From positions 69,127,754 to 69,191,753 of the forward strand of contig OX578139.1 in the NCBI GenBank assembly GCA_951213105.1: a stretch of DNA of 64,000 nucleotides. The letters are read 5' to 3'. Made by a program: the position numbers and the translations under genes. Each line of letters starts with the position of its first letter. Within the stretch, counting starts at the first letter, position 1. Under the pieces are notes generated by a model, which had not been told where the DNA came from, made no database searches, and saw only the letters and a program-made list of their open reading frames with translations. This DNA is from Amaurobius ferox (lineage: Eukaryota > Arthropoda > Arachnida > Araneae > Amaurobiidae). Shown here piece after piece: positions 12,153 to 23,839 of the stretch.

Positions 12153-13083
12153 TATGTTCTGGACAGCACATGCCATTTCTTAAATGATGTACTTCTTTGA
12201 ATACGACATAATGATGGATAAGATATATGGCACGATAATTTTGAAAAAAAAATACACTGACACTGGGCGCTTTTCTGGATTCCAACATGTAAAATAATTT
12301 TGACGAACCAAATTCAAATATATTTATTATCACGTAATATTGCAAATATTACGTGACAATTGGAAATATTGCTAACATCTGTTAGGCAATATACTCCATT
12401 ATATTGAAATATGTTAATTATTAATTCATCGATTTGACGTCATTCTTGCCTATTTGGCAACATTTTCGTCAATTTGGCCCCACATTAAAAAATATCGCCA
12501 AATTGGCAATATTTGTTTAAATTAGTCGCCAAAGCCACCAAATTGTCCCCTTGTGTTACATAATTGACGATATTAATTTATAATTTTATATAATTTTGGG
12601 GTACATTTATTTGAAAAACTTGCAATATCTTTAAATGGGTTCATATTAATGCTCTAAAGTTTACGTCATTCAGTTTAGAATAAAAAATTACGCATAAAAT
12701 GATTTTTTTTATTTCACATTATTGGATGATCTGATTTTTTAATGATTTTTTTTTCAAATGCTCATTCGAAAATTTAGGGGTTTTGCAAACGTTCAATCGC
12801 GTTTAAAATCAATAGAGTTCCAGTACTCACAGATCATAATAATCGTACCAAATTACGTTCGAAATTCTTTTTTAGTTCATAGAAGTTCGTTCCAGAGACT
12901 CGTGTACACACACACACACACACAGACATCACTTCAAAAATGTTTTATTCGAGTTCAGGGGCTATATCTCGGATATACAGCAATAAAAATTCAAGAAATA
13001 GAATATAGCTTTAATTTTTCCACAGTTATTTTTACTTTCTTAGGAAAAAGAAATACTGTGATCAGAACAGATCATATCTAAAA
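12153..13083 (-). mobile_element. Family B element, diverged copy
   Basis: The left end resembles the family hairpin (atgttctggacagcacatg, then CCATTTCTT). The interior has the family B block with TTTGGCAACATTTT, TCGCCAAATTGGCAA and similar words (12430-12560), then a CA microsatellite (12905-12925). The right end is decayed (actttcttaggaaaaag near 13030). Older than the other B copies. Confidence 0.55.
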
Positions 13084-13286
13084 ATATACTCACAAACCCT
13101 ATTCTTATTCAATTAAATTGAAAAAGTTGGAATTTTCCCCTTACAATTCGAGAATCATGGAACTTCAGCTTTTCAAATTCATTCCATGCGAAAAGATTGA
13201 GTAGGCACAGATGAAGACGACATTTGTTTGCTTGTCTGTGCCGACAAACACTGCAAAAATAAATTACAGAGACGACGGAAAATAAT

Positions 13287-14174
13287 CTAATGTGGGCAGC
13301 ACATGACATTCCCTACATAATGCAATGACTTTACTTCTTTCACTGCTTAATAATGATGTACAGGGTTTGATTTGTATGTTGAATTGTACATACATATTAG
13401 GCCCTTAAACAATAAATTGAAGTATTTAAAATTCATCAATTTGGCGTCTTTTTAGTTAAGTAATTCTCATTATTGCCAATTTGGAAATATTTTCATCGAT
13501 TTAGTGTAATTTTCAAAAAGTTGCCAAGTTTATTGTCGCCAGATTTATTGCCTGATATTGCAGTTGGACAGACAGATAAATGACTTTTGGTAAATTGTTG
13601 GGCGTCGAAATACAAAACTAATACAAATAGTATCCTCTCTCGTTGATGGAACGAACTGGGAACTGGGTCTACAATAATGGTATTAACAAATGCCGCAAAT
13701 GTTGCATATATTTCAATTTGTTTCTATGTACTTTTTAAAATTTATTTAAAAACCGTACAATATCACAAGAACGGTTCTTGCTAGCGTTCTGAAGTTTATG
13801 TCTTTCGTGTTTTAATGCATAATTTCATGAGAAATGATTATTAACATTTTGAAGGTTTTGAAATTTTGAATGAATTTTAAAAATTTCATTTGAAAATCTG
13901 GGTTCTCCCGAGCATTCAAATGCGTTCCAAATCAATAAGGTTTCAGTATTCACTGATTGTAATAATCGTATCAAACTATATTCGAAACGCTTCATTCGTT
14001 CGTGAGATATTGCGCCTGAAAACGGACACACACACATACACACTGACATACAAACTTCAAACCGTGCAATTTGAGTCTAGGGATGCTTGAAACCTGTTCA
14101 ACCTTCGAACATTCGAATTCTCGACCCCGTCATAATTCCTTCTCTATCCATTGTACTATGTGTGTAGGGAAAGT
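13287..14174 (-). mobile_element. Family B element
   Basis: Left end: CTAATGTGGGCAGCACATGACATTCC. Right end: the reverse complement of the B 5' signature, 'attctcgaccccgtcat', then a palindrome ending AGGGAAAGTAAAAA. A CA tract (14025-14045) sits near the right end. Two open frames across this part are repeat translations. Confidence 0.7.
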
Positions 14175-14790
14175 AAAAATCTAAAAAGTTCATCACAGAT
14201 TAGCAGAAATTTTGTAAGAAAGCAATAGCACAAATTAGAGCTTTTTCTGGAGCTACCATTTTTATAGTATAACTATTTTTTTATCTGGGAGCATTTAAAA
14301 AATAATCAACAGTCTCTTAAACATACAATAGTGTTCTCAAGGGTCAGAGGGAAAGCATGTGTGAATGTCTCAAGTAGCAGATTCGATGGGTTCTTCTGGG
14401 AGGGATTATGACCCTCATCCCTCCTTGGTGGCGTTAATGGATGCCTCTCGATCGCTGACATTTAAGAGACATAGCGTTTCGTCCAGAACAGAGCACCAGG
14501 CGCGAAGCGCCTTTAATCTCCAATCTCTAGGTGTGGTTCTTATCTTCATACTGTGGCATTATTTCATTGGCCCATAGATGGAGATTCGAGGTTTTTGATT
14601 TCCTGTTTCTATTATTTGACCTAGCTCCTAGTGTGGCAGTTTGTTGCACATTTAGAGTTTAAGCAGTTTGGGGGGTTGATGCAGATCTGGGGGTTACCTA
14701 GCATTTTAGAAGTTTAGGATTTAAGACATTTTGTAGAAAAGCAAAGATCGCGAGTTTTATTTAATATCAACTGATTAAGGTGGGACGTTC
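14175..14790 (-). other. Probable 3' flank or 3' UTR of the jockey-type LINE
   Basis: On the minus strand this follows the reverse transcriptase stop codon. The 14340-14600 stretch is less AT-rich than the surroundings, consistent with element sequence. No clear poly(A) (poly(T) on the plus strand) end was found; a short T run lies at 14273-14281. Confidence 0.35.
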
Positions 14791-15492
14791 CTAGTACCGA
14801 ATATCAAAGTTAAGTACCGAGCGGGGTCTCTTACGAGATTTAGCCTTGCGATGATCATAGTCATGCAGATTAAATAATAGTTCATTTGGGACAGATGGCA
14901 GACTTTTGTAGAATTTAAGCGCTAGCTTTTTAATTTGGGCTCTAACAGTTTTTATTTTGAAGTCTTTCCTAATTACCGAGTTTCTTAAGTATCTAGGGGC
15001 TTTCCTTATAATCCTTAGGGTTTTGTTTTGTGTTGTCTCTAATAAGTATATGGTAGTTTTACAGGCATATCCCCATACGGGTGCTGCATACAGCATTCCC
15101 GGGCGGATGACCGATTTATAAATTAGGAGTTTATTTTGATAACTTAGATTTCCGTTTCCTATCATTGGGTATAAGGCTCCTATGGTTATATACGTTTTTT
15201 TGATTATGTTCGTTACGTGCAGTTTCCAAGTTAGGTGGGAATCTATAGTTACACCTAGGTATTTAGTATATTTTTCCGCTTTTAGGGCATGGTTGTTTAT
15301 GTACAGAGGAGGCGGAGGTTTACGTTTTCTAGAGAAATAAATCCAATGATATTTATTGGGGTTTAATTTTATTCGCCATTTTTCCAGCCATGTTTGGAGT
15401 ATGTCTAAGTGTTGTTGTAGCTGTCTGTGCATTACTGAGAGACATTTAAGAGAGTGGTATTTGGAGTGTCTTCGAATGACGTGCAACCGCAC
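14791..15492 (-). pseudogene. 5'-truncated jockey-type LINE reverse transcriptase, C-terminal part
   Basis: A 233-codon frame matching the C-terminal third of jockey-type non-LTR reverse transcriptases: the end of the palm, then thumb/connection. Visible family motifs are LQTWLEKWRIKLNP.K (residues ~33-47), the KYTKYLGVTIDSHLTW block (~76-91) typical of this clade, an LIYKSVIRPGMLYAAPVWG helix (~122-140), a KTLRIIRKAPRYLRN block (~158-172) and a basic tail RKAKSRKRPR. The catalytic FADD region, fingers and endonuclease, which would lie further 5', are absent: this is a dead-on-arrival 5' truncation, as usual for LINEs. The frame starts at the first Met after the truncation, so that Met is not the true start. 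The function in an intact element would be target-primed reverse transcription. Confidence 0.85.
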
Positions 15493-16307
15493 AGAGCACT
15501 TTACAAATATCTAAAATTCAATAAAATATCCAATGCGCTTTCATTTGGAGGCACCTACAGAGAACCGTCGCATCCCTACGTCTAATGGTATTGTTGTTCT
15601 TTTTTCAGCACTTGAAAAAATAGCAATGCGATGTTTGAGCATTCCATTCCATCGATGACTGTAGTTGATTGGTTGAGCCTATGGCTCGCAGGTGTGGTCT
15701 GCATTACCTTGGTCGATGAACGTCGACTGAATTACTATTAAAAAGAAGAGTCAAAGTAAAAATGAAAAGTGAAGAGGAAGGAAGAAAGTTTACTGGGTAG
15801 CAGAGCTCCCTAAGAAAGAGTCAGGTTCTCTTGTGCAAGTACCCGTAGCTCATCGTAGCTTCATTCCTATTCAGTGATACCAGGGTTGACTTGCAGTACT
15901 GCAAAGGCTGTACCGTGAAGCCATCTCTAGTCCGGAATTTGTGTTAAAACGGCGGAGGCAGACTGGGTAAGCGAATTCTCAATGAACGTGGCTTGAAAAT
16001 TCGCCTTGGGTGAGAAATAATATATTGAGGAGGAACTGCTATTTATAGGATTATAAACAATCATTTACTCGATTTCTAATGTAAAATTACTGTAAAAAAG
16101 TTTAATTATTTATTTTGAAAGAAATCCCATCCCTAATGATTTATAAGAATTACTAAAAACTGCAAATAAGTCAAAAAGAGTTCATTTCCGCAGTTTGAAA
16201 ATGGTTTCATTGCCTTTTCGTAAAAAAATACTTATCAGCAGACTTCTCCCGTGTGCAAAATAAGCATTTTTAATTTTTTTTTTAATTTCAATTCTAAAAT
16301 TAAAAAT
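15493..16307. other. Less AT-rich stretch of unknown origin
   Basis: 15540-15990 has a more balanced composition than its surroundings but no reading frame over about 60 codons. It may be decayed mobile-element sequence. From 16020 on it is AT-rich without features. Confidence 0.3.
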
Positions 16308-16954
16308 CTGATGTGGGCAGCACATGACTTTCCCTGCAGACTTATATCCACATTCTCTTTATTTTAATTAAATTTATTTCACTTTTAATTCAATTTTCTT
16401 TCTCATTCGGTAACCGGACTTATTTTCAAAGATGGCGTAGAGAAAATACGAAAAACTAAAATATCTCGAGAACGGCTGGTCCTAATGTAGTGGAGTTGGT
16501 CTTATTCTTTTCTTCGCTAAAAATTACGTATTAAACAAGCATTTAATGGATATATTTGAGCATACGTAGTTCTTTAGTTTAGATTTGGACGATTTTTGCA
16601 GGCCATTTTGCAAAAAAATGCAGGTTATTTTTACCGAATCTTACCAAAATCTAATCAGCACCAGAGTGACCCACAAATGACTCATCTGCTGAATTTTGTG
16701 AAATTCGGTCCATTGGTTTTTTAGTTAGAGTGGATACAAGCTTTTGCGGGCCATTTCACAAAAAAATATTTTATCACGAATCGTACCCAAAACTAATCAG
16801 CACCAGACTCACCCACAAGTGACGTACCGACCAAATTTTGTGAAATTCGGTCTATTAGTTTTTTAGTTACAGTGCATACAAAATCTGCACAGACAGACAG
16901 ACAGACACACAGACACACACACAGACGTCACGCTAAAAACGGTTTTTTCGTATA
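16308..16954 (-). mobile_element. Family C element C2, first of a head-to-tail trio
   Basis: The left end CTGATGTGGGCAGCACATGA follows an A-run. The interior has two ~155-bp blocks and a GACA/CA tract (16890-16925). It stops at 'ggttttttcgtat', short of the normal right palindrome, and runs straight into C3. Confidence 0.8.
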
Positions 16955-17698
16955 ACGGTACTTTCTCTGCAGACTTATATTAACGTTCTATTTATTTTAA
17001 ATAAATTTATTTCACTTTTAATTCAATTTCCGTTCTCATTCGGTAACCGGACTTATTTTCAAAGGTGGCGTTGAGAAAATACGGAAAACTAAAATATCTC
17101 AAGAACGGCGAGTCCTAGTGTAATGAGGTTGGTCTTATTATTTTTGTCGTTAAAAATTACGTATTAAACGAGCATTTAATGGATATACTTGAGTATACGT
17201 AGTTCTTTAAGTTAGATTTTGACGATTTTTGCGGGCCATTTTGCAAAAAAAAAGGCAGGTTATTTTTTTCCGAATCGTGCCAAAATCTAATCAGCACCAG
17301 GATAACCCACTAGTGACTTATTCACCGAATTTTGTGAAATTCGGTCCAGTAGTTTTTTGGTCAGAGTGGATAAAAGCTTTTGCGGGCCATTTCGCAAAAA
17401 AGGCGGGTTATTTTATTCCAAATCGTACCCAAAACTAATCAACACCAGACTTGCTCACAAGTGACTTACCTACCAAATTTTGTGAAATTCGGTCCATTAG
17501 TTTTTGAGTTAGAGTGGATACAAAATCTGCACAGACAGATAGACACACAGACAGACACACACACAGACGTGACGCTAAAAATGGTTTTTTCGTATTCTAG
17601 AGGTCTTGAAACGCGTAGATCCGTCGAAAACTCGAGTTGCGATTTTCGACATGATTCCAATACTTTCCTTATACATTACCATGTATTGCAGGGACAGT
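16955..17698 (-). mobile_element. Family C element C3
   Basis: Starts inside the family sequence (ACTTTCTCTGCAGACTTATA), missing the hairpin end. It runs through both internal blocks and the microsatellite (17530-17570) to the right palindrome, ending 'tgtattgcagggacagtaa'. Confidence 0.8.
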
Positions 17699-17705
17699 AA
17701 AAAAT

Positions 17706-18314
17706 CTGATGTGGGCAGCACATGACTTTCCCTGCAGACTTATATTAATGTTCTCTATATTTTAATTAAATTTATTTCACTTTTAATTCAATTTCCGTTC
17801 TCATTCGGTAACCGGGCTTATTTTCAAAGGTGGCGTAGGGAAAGTACAAAAAACTAAAATATCTCGAGAACGGCTAGTCCTAGTGTAATGGGGTTGGTCT
17901 TATTCTTTTCGTCGTTAAACATTACGTATTAAACGGGCATTTAATGGATATATCTAAGTATACCAAGTTCTTTAGTTTAGATTTTGAAGATTTTTGCGGG
18001 CCGTTTTGCAAAAAAAGGCAGGTTATTTTTTTCCGAATCGTACCAAAATCTAATCAGCACCAGAGTGACCTATACGTGAGTCATCTACCGAATTTTGTGA
18101 AATTCGGTTCATTAGTTTTTCAGCTAGAGTGGATACAAGCTTTTGCGGGCCATTTCGCAAAAAAAGGCGGGTTCTTTTATTCCGAATCGTACCCAAAACT
18201 AATCAGCCCTAGCCCCGCCCACAAGTGACTTACCTACCAAATTTTGTGAAATTCGGTCGATTAGTTTTTTAGTTACAGTGGATACAAAATCTGCACAGAC
18301 AGACAGACAGACAC

Positions 18315-18365
<51 letters not shown>

Positions 18366-18515
18366 CACAGACACACGCACAGACGTCACGCTAAAAATGG
18401 TTTTTTCGTATTCTAGAGGTCTTGAAACGTGTAGATCCGTCGAAAACTCGAGTTGTGATTTTCGGCATGATTCCAATACTTTCCCTATACATTACCATGT
18501 ATTGCAGGGAAAGTA
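17706..18515 (-). mobile_element. Family C element C4, complete at both ends
   Basis: Begins with the family hairpin end (CTGATGTGGGCAGCACATGA) only a few bases after C3, and ends TGCAGGGAAAGTAAAAAT. It carries a long (GACA)n tract at 18295-18365. It is the most complete C copy in the window and shows the unit structure best. Confidence 0.85.
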
Positions 18516-19122
18516 AAAATGGGCGCCATTTTGATAACGATACAGACATAAACAACCATAGCCAGTTGTTTCCACTTAGTACATACTAAAAACATTTCAA
18601 CACTCCCCCTAAAGTATAAAAAATATTGGTCTCGTAAGATCGAGGTGGCACACGCGGAGCCTTTCTGGCTTCCCTACTATCCGTAACAGTGGTGAACGTA
18701 CAACTGGAAGTTTTACTACATACAAGCAGGGCTGTCCCGAAGGGGTACTCGCTGTATACGTCGCGTACTCTCAAGAAATTTTGAAAAATACCGAGTATTA
18801 ACCGAGAATTAACTATTTTGTACACGGCAATACGTTATTATAAAGAACTTTATAACGAAGTATCTATCTAAATATGGGTTCTTTTACGTTTGCATGAAGA
18901 GAGGTATGGAATGATATTGCTTGAGCGATTTTATCGAGATGGTTTAGACTTAGTGTTTATTGATGGAGTGATTTTAATGTTAAGTGTTTTTATATTCAAA
19001 TTTATATATATTGTATGGTTTTTTAGGGGATTTTATATGGTATTGTTTTTGACTATGTAAAGTTTTATCTTAAAATTGGGATTTTTAAGTGTAAGAAAGA
19101 ATATTTTACGAGTGAAATTTTG
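18516..19122. other. No recognisable gene
   Basis: 18600-18760 is less AT-rich (including 'gtggcacacgcggag'), and the rest is AT-rich. No domain is recognised in the short open frames. Confidence 0.3.
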
Positions 19123-19172
19123 GTTTTTAACTCTTTACAACAAAGTTGAAAAGTGTTTATGACTTTGTTCAT

Positions 19173-19218
<46 letters not shown>

Positions 19219-20455
19219 CGTTAGCACGATAACTGCCGTAAAAAGAATTTAATCAAAATGAAATTTTAGTATGTTGTTCAGACGGTCTGTAGGACCTATG
19301 GGAATATAAATAAATAATGTCACCCAATTAGTTTTGGATTGAACCCGGGTTGAAAAAATGAAATACATTGAACCCAATGGGACCAAATTTTTCAAACATT
19401 TTTTAAGCGGATTTAAATTTCACAAATTGCTTCAAAAATTTTAGGTAATATTCAAATTGTTCCATAAAATATATAAAAAAAAATTCAGCGAAATATATTC
19501 AGTAGTTTTTTAAATAAAAATTAAAATAATAATTACACCTCTTACATGAAGCGATCACGTGACCATGATATGAAACGATCACGTGACCAACTTCAAAATA
19601 TAATACGGCATCCATCTTGTCTCAAAATCGCCATTTTTAAAGTTCTTTTTAATTCATATTGAGTGTTGTATGCGTCGTAAAACCTCTTTATTTTCGCTTA
19701 AATTCTGTGCATCTACATACTGAAACAACGCAATGACAATATATTTGAGTTTAAATGAGCATCCAACTTTGATTATTTCTCTAACGAAGCCTATTTTTCA
19801 CTTATGTGAAATGTAAACAGCAAAATATGTAGGATGAGTTGTATAGGAATTGCTGTATTTTTTTAATGCAAAAGAATTTAGCTCATGGAGTCTGCATAGC
19901 TGATATGAAAGAAATATTCATTGACTTTACCGAGAGAAGGACGATTTTTTGCGATGAAGTTTTAAGCATAGAGTTAAATTACTTATAGCTCCATGGTCTT
20001 AATTTTTAAATAAAATAAATTATTATAGTATTGTGATGAATGACATGAATGGGAAATTATTTATGAATGAAATGCTGCTTTTTTAGAGAGAGCCAGGCGT
20101 GTTATTTTTTCTATCACGTCATTTGAATGAATTTCAGTTGTTTTCGATGAAGTTTTTAAATATAATAAATTATCGTGGTATTATGATAATTCTAAAATTG
20201 TTACCGAGTAATATATCACATTTAAGAGATGTTTAAACCAGGCAATTTATATTTCAATGCCGTCATTTGAATAAAGTTCATTTTTTTGGGTGAATGTTTA
20301 AGTTTTCAACTATAATAAATCAATGTAGTATTGTGAGAAGTTTTAAAATATTGCCGAGGAATGTATTACATTTTAGACATGTTTAAATAAAATTGCATTG
20401 AAGTTGGAAAGTGTTTCTTAATCAATGCTTTAAGCATGATTAATCTTTCTTGTTT
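19123..20455 (+). mobile_element. Family A element, copy A3
   Basis: Full-length. Starts TTTTTAACTCTTTACAACAA, then GTTGAAAAGTGTTTATGACT and (TCTG)n at 19165-19215. Ends TTGGAAAGTGTTTCTTAATC, then the imperfect hairpin around ATGCTTTAAGCAT and 'aatctttcttgtt'. It shows the family order: 5' AACACTTT-type motif, microsatellite, internal body without coding capacity, inverted motif, hairpin. Confidence 0.8.
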
Positions 20456-20739
20456 GTTTATATCTTGAGTGTTTAGTGATAATCTTTCTGGTCTTCCATG
20501 TTCGGTACCTGTGGTTGCATTGGGTTTTACTACGGATGCATGTAGGTTCCCGGCAGTGGTTGTCGCGGCCATGCAGCTGGCTGATAACCGGAATTTAAAT
20601 GAGGTCACATTCCCACATTGGCCCTATTTCTGCACCTTACCCGTATGCTTACCCATTTCATCTTGTTTTTTTCTTCTGAGTCTTTTGAATTTTGAATATA
20701 TATACATATATCTGATTTGTCTTGTATTTACTGATAACT
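20456..20739. other. Short unassigned stretch between A3 and PLE remnant
   Basis: 20480-20640 is less AT-rich and lies upstream of, and in frame with, the reverse transcriptase remnant, but it shows no recognisable domain. Confidence 0.3.
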
Positions 20740-21104
20740 ATGTCATAGATATAGATTTCTATCCGGATAATTTGGAATTAATACCTAATGAAACTTATAT
20801 TAGTAATAATATTTATTATTTGGATTTAAATCTAATTATAGAACCTGCTCATGGGATAGTTACTAATTTATATGATAAAAAAGATTTTTTTAAATTTAAT
20901 ATTAATAAATTATTACCTTTTAATTCCTGCAACTCGATTCAATTGTTTAGAAATATTATACTTAATCAACTTTTTAGAATTTATAGATTATCAGATAAAA
21001 AATTTCATGCTTTGCACATTTATAATCTCAAAATTACCAGTAAAATGTATAAATATCCTGCATATTTAGTAAATAGTATAGTTAATAAGTTTCGATTAGC
21101 CTAA
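20740..21104 (+). pseudogene. Penelope-like reverse transcriptase, C-terminal fragment
   Basis: About 120 codons resembling the C-terminal end of a Penelope-like (PLE) reverse transcriptase. Visible anchors are DFYPDNLELIPNE, a YYLDLNLIIE block, NLYDKKDFFKFNI and NSCNSIQLFRNIILNQLFRI. They align one for one with FYPKDLYLIKNQ, FLDFNMIE, KIYDKRNDFNFEY and HISIYRNIILNQLYR in the second remnant at 23566-23831, so the two are diverged copies of the same protein. In PLEs this part follows the catalytic YVDD and lies in the thumb. The N-terminal part is missing. The open frame extends upstream to 20469 into unrelated sequence. Confidence 0.55.
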
Positions 21105-21899
21105 AATTCTCATATTCTCCCCTTATTATCTTATTTTAGCCGTACTTCTTCATTCTCTTGAAATTATATTTTCATCTTTTTATCTTGAAGCGTTAACTGT
21201 TGAATATCTCTTTTTATTGCTTTTACGCAGTACAGTTTTTATTACTCTCTTTGGCAACAGCTAATCACTTCTTTTCATTTCTGCATATGGCAACGTTGGT
21301 CTAGCCATATTTTGCTTGTCATGGTTGCACGAATGAAGTGTATTTTAAGGTATTTATGTTTCCTTTATTGTTCCAATCTATATGCTTGTCGTCCATATAA
21401 CACAAGTTTATAGATAAAATCTATCTTGTGTTTCAGAAACAAGCATTTTTGTGTTCATTTCGAAGGGATATATGAACCCGAAGAGAATTTTGTCGAAATG
21501 AACTTATCGTAAGCCTAAAGCTCTTCCATGTGCAAGCTTTTTTGCTTGATTTTTTTGTTTTCTTATTTTCATTCCTCATTTTTGAAATTTGTTGATTGTC
21601 TTTGTCTTTATGACCTGCATTACGCTTTATTATTTCCTATTTATGTCTTAATTTCTTTTATTTCTTTGTATTTTGTAGAAAATTTTGGAATAGTGTATTA
21701 TGAGTTACTACATACATTCTAACATTGGATTTACTAATTTATATTTATATATATATATATTACTAATTTATATTTTATATATATATGTATATATATATAT
21801 ATATATATAAAGAAATTATGATACTAAAATTATAATAATGTAAAAAGTATTTCATAAAATTGCACTGTATAGCTGCTAACTTAAAAAAACACAATACAT
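21105..21899. other. AT-rich flank with (TA)n tract
   Basis: Probable 3' UTR of the preceding retroelement remnant, then TA-rich microsatellites at 21741-21810. The tract lies about 90 bp outside the left inverted arm of the next element. Confidence 0.5.
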
Positions 21900-22537
21900 G
21901 ACAAAATTGCAAGGAAAGAAGAAGCATTTGCCTTCATATTGCCATAAAAGTTGGCGGAAGAGCGATTGTGAACTCTTCTTAGTCCCGATTTAAGCTAGCT
22001 ACTAGGCCATGGCACACTCTCGGACATCAGCATATGAATTAGCAAATGCCCCGAATTGTCGCCATAAAATCGGACATAAGACAAGCATGAAGTCATAAAT
22101 CTATAGAAATATCAACAAAACTGGAAATTAACCTATAATAACTCTATATACTACACACCACCTACACGCACAACCATCATCAAAACATCAGCAACATCAT
22201 TTCCTCTTAATCTGCCACCATATATCCACTTTCCGAAATTCAAACTTATTTGTTAAATGGTTTCCTCTTCTTTTACCCTCGTTGCCATTTACAAAATTGC
22301 AATTCTTACCCTGGCAAAAATCTTAACTTACCATAATCACACAATATATATATATAATGTCTTTTTATTTTCTTTTTGCTCATTCATCTCTTTAATATGT
22401 TTTATACATTTCTTTATTTTATCTTTTGTAGTTATGGTACGTAATATTCCTGTTGTTTCGAGTAAAATTTCTTTACGTGACGTAATACGAATTTTCTTAG
22501 GTACTACTGCAACATTGCCTGCATAATTAGGCAATAA
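21900..22537 (-). repeat. Left inverted arm of the PLE composite
   Basis: Reverse complement of 23840-24458 with scattered differences. Shared words include gacataagacaagcatgaag, 'ggcggaagagcgattgtgaa' and the inner boundary 'gcataattaggcaataa'. A short (TA)n near 22345 is expanded in the right arm. Confidence 0.8.
22337..22534 (-). pseudogene. PLE protein C-terminal extension candidate, left arm copy
   Basis: A 65-codon frame reading out of the left arm: NYAGNVAVVPKKIRITSRKE, then an ILLETTGILRTITTKDKIKK region rich in Lys and Thr. The right arm encodes a very similar peptide on the plus strand (23850-23990, e.g. RITSRKGILLETTGILRSIT), placed just after the reverse transcriptase remnant. 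This suggests a basic C-terminal tail of the retroelement protein rather than a separate gene. The opposite-strand frames in both arms (starting MVSSSFTL) are hydrophobic shadows. It has no known domain that I can name. Confidence 0.35.
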
Positions 22538-22819
22538 TCAAGTTGTCACTGGCAATGTCGAATTTATAAAAGATACCAAATTGAAGGCAATAATTAAATT
22601 GTACAAAGTACAGAATGCCATTAAAATGCTCCAATACAAAAGCTAAACATATTTTTAATAAATATATCAACATATTTTTATATTAGTAATCGATATGGGA
22701 CGCCATATTTGCAGAATAGAAAGATAGTGTAATTAAAAAAATAATGTATTACTATAATCCTATTGAATATATTAAAAATGATCTGATCAGACTAAAATTA
22801 AAAAGTTACAGTATCATTA

Positions 22820-23545
22820 TGCAATCAGCTATATGGGGAAGTTCCAAACACATACGCATTTACATGCAAAAATTTATATTTGAAACAACTCAACAATTCC
22901 TGTAATAGTGGACTGTACAGCAAAATATACCAACCAAAAATCACAGTTGAAATTCGTATTAAAGCTTTATGTAAGAAAATCAAACTTGAAATGAAAAATA
23001 TCCACTTCCTATACCTTGCAATGATTCCCAAAATGCATAAAGACCCAGTAAGTTTCAGACCTGTTACAATTGGATACAAGACCTATCTCACTTTCGCCAA
23101 CAAGCAATTGCGAAATATACTTAAACCTGTTTTCAACAAAATAGTAAAAATGGGATCTTATTCAGTAAACAACAGCAAAGAAGTAAAAGATATACTTTCG
23201 AGCATACCGGATTGCCTTTGCTTGAAATCATATGATTTCAAAGCGTTATTTAATAACGTAGATATAAATAATTTGAAGAAAATCCTAATGAATTTATACG
23301 AAGAATATGAATTAATAAAAAGCGTTGAGATCAATGTTTGCAGGACATTAATTCAAATAGTGATATTTGAAAATATATTATAGGACGGAATGAATTATTA
23401 TCACAGATTAGAGGAATACCTATAGGAGGGGCATGTTCATCATTATTAGCGGACATATATCTATGCCATTATGAAACCAATATCCACATTAATAACGATA
23501 TAGTGTATTTAAGATATGTTGATGATGTGGTGACGGGGGGTCATG
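22820..23545 (+). pseudogene. Penelope-like reverse transcriptase, fingers and palm, frameshifted
   Basis: Readable blocks in order: VPNTYAFTCKNLYLKQLNN upstream of the first Met (22830-22895, another frame entry), then LAMIPKMHKDP..FRPVTIG (RT motif 1-2, about 23020-23070), a LKSYDFKALFNNV block carrying the first catalytic Asp (about 23224-23262), then, after a stop/frameshift near 23383, GIPIGGACSSLLADIYL (about 23410-23460) and RYVDDVV (about 23514-23535) with the paired catalytic aspartates. PK.HK, G.P.G...S..LA and YVDD together are typical of Penelope-like reverse transcriptases. About 30 codons appear deleted after YVDDVV, replaced by a short palindromic filler (GGGGTCATGTAACCCC). Not functional as it stands. 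Confidence 0.6.
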
Positions 23546-23565
23546 TAACCCCAGTCAATAAGTAG

Positions 23566-23831
23566 AATTTGATTTTTATCCGAAAGATCTTTATTTAATT
23601 AAAAATCAAAGAAAAAATCCGGATATTTTACAATTCCTTGACTTTAATATGATAGAAAATGAAAATACTGCTAGACATTTTAAAATATATGATAAAAGAA
23701 ATGATTTTAATTTTGAATACAACTCTCTTATTCAATGGAATTCGAATATACATATCAGTATATACAGAAATATAATTTTAAATCAGTTATACAGAAATAA
23801 TAATCGAATCACTTTTGAATGTGATTGAATA
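23566..23831 (+). pseudogene. Penelope-like reverse transcriptase, thumb part
   Basis: Continues the reverse transcriptase after the deletion: FDFYPKDLYLIKNQ, ILQFLDFNMIE, FKIYDKRNDFNFEY and IYRNIILNQLYRNNNR, ending FECD-TGA. It is clearly homologous to 20740-21104. The stop is TGA. Some Naiad PLEs of spiders are reported to use in-frame TGA as selenocysteine codons, but here the frame also breaks elsewhere, so I treat this as a decayed gene. Confidence 0.55.
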
Positions 23832-23839
23832 AAAAAAGT

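Noticed and set aside
22257..22526. Hydrophobic 89-codon frame in the left arm (and its inverted twin at 23851-24132) as a membrane protein
   Set aside because: It is the complement of a Lys/Thr-rich frame that better fits a retroelement protein tail, and it runs through a TA microsatellite.
23566..23831. TGA at the end of the reverse transcriptase remnant as a selenocysteine codon
   Set aside because: The copy has other frameshifts, a TAG stop and a deletion, so one TGA cannot be interpreted; no SECIS-like structure was identified by eye.
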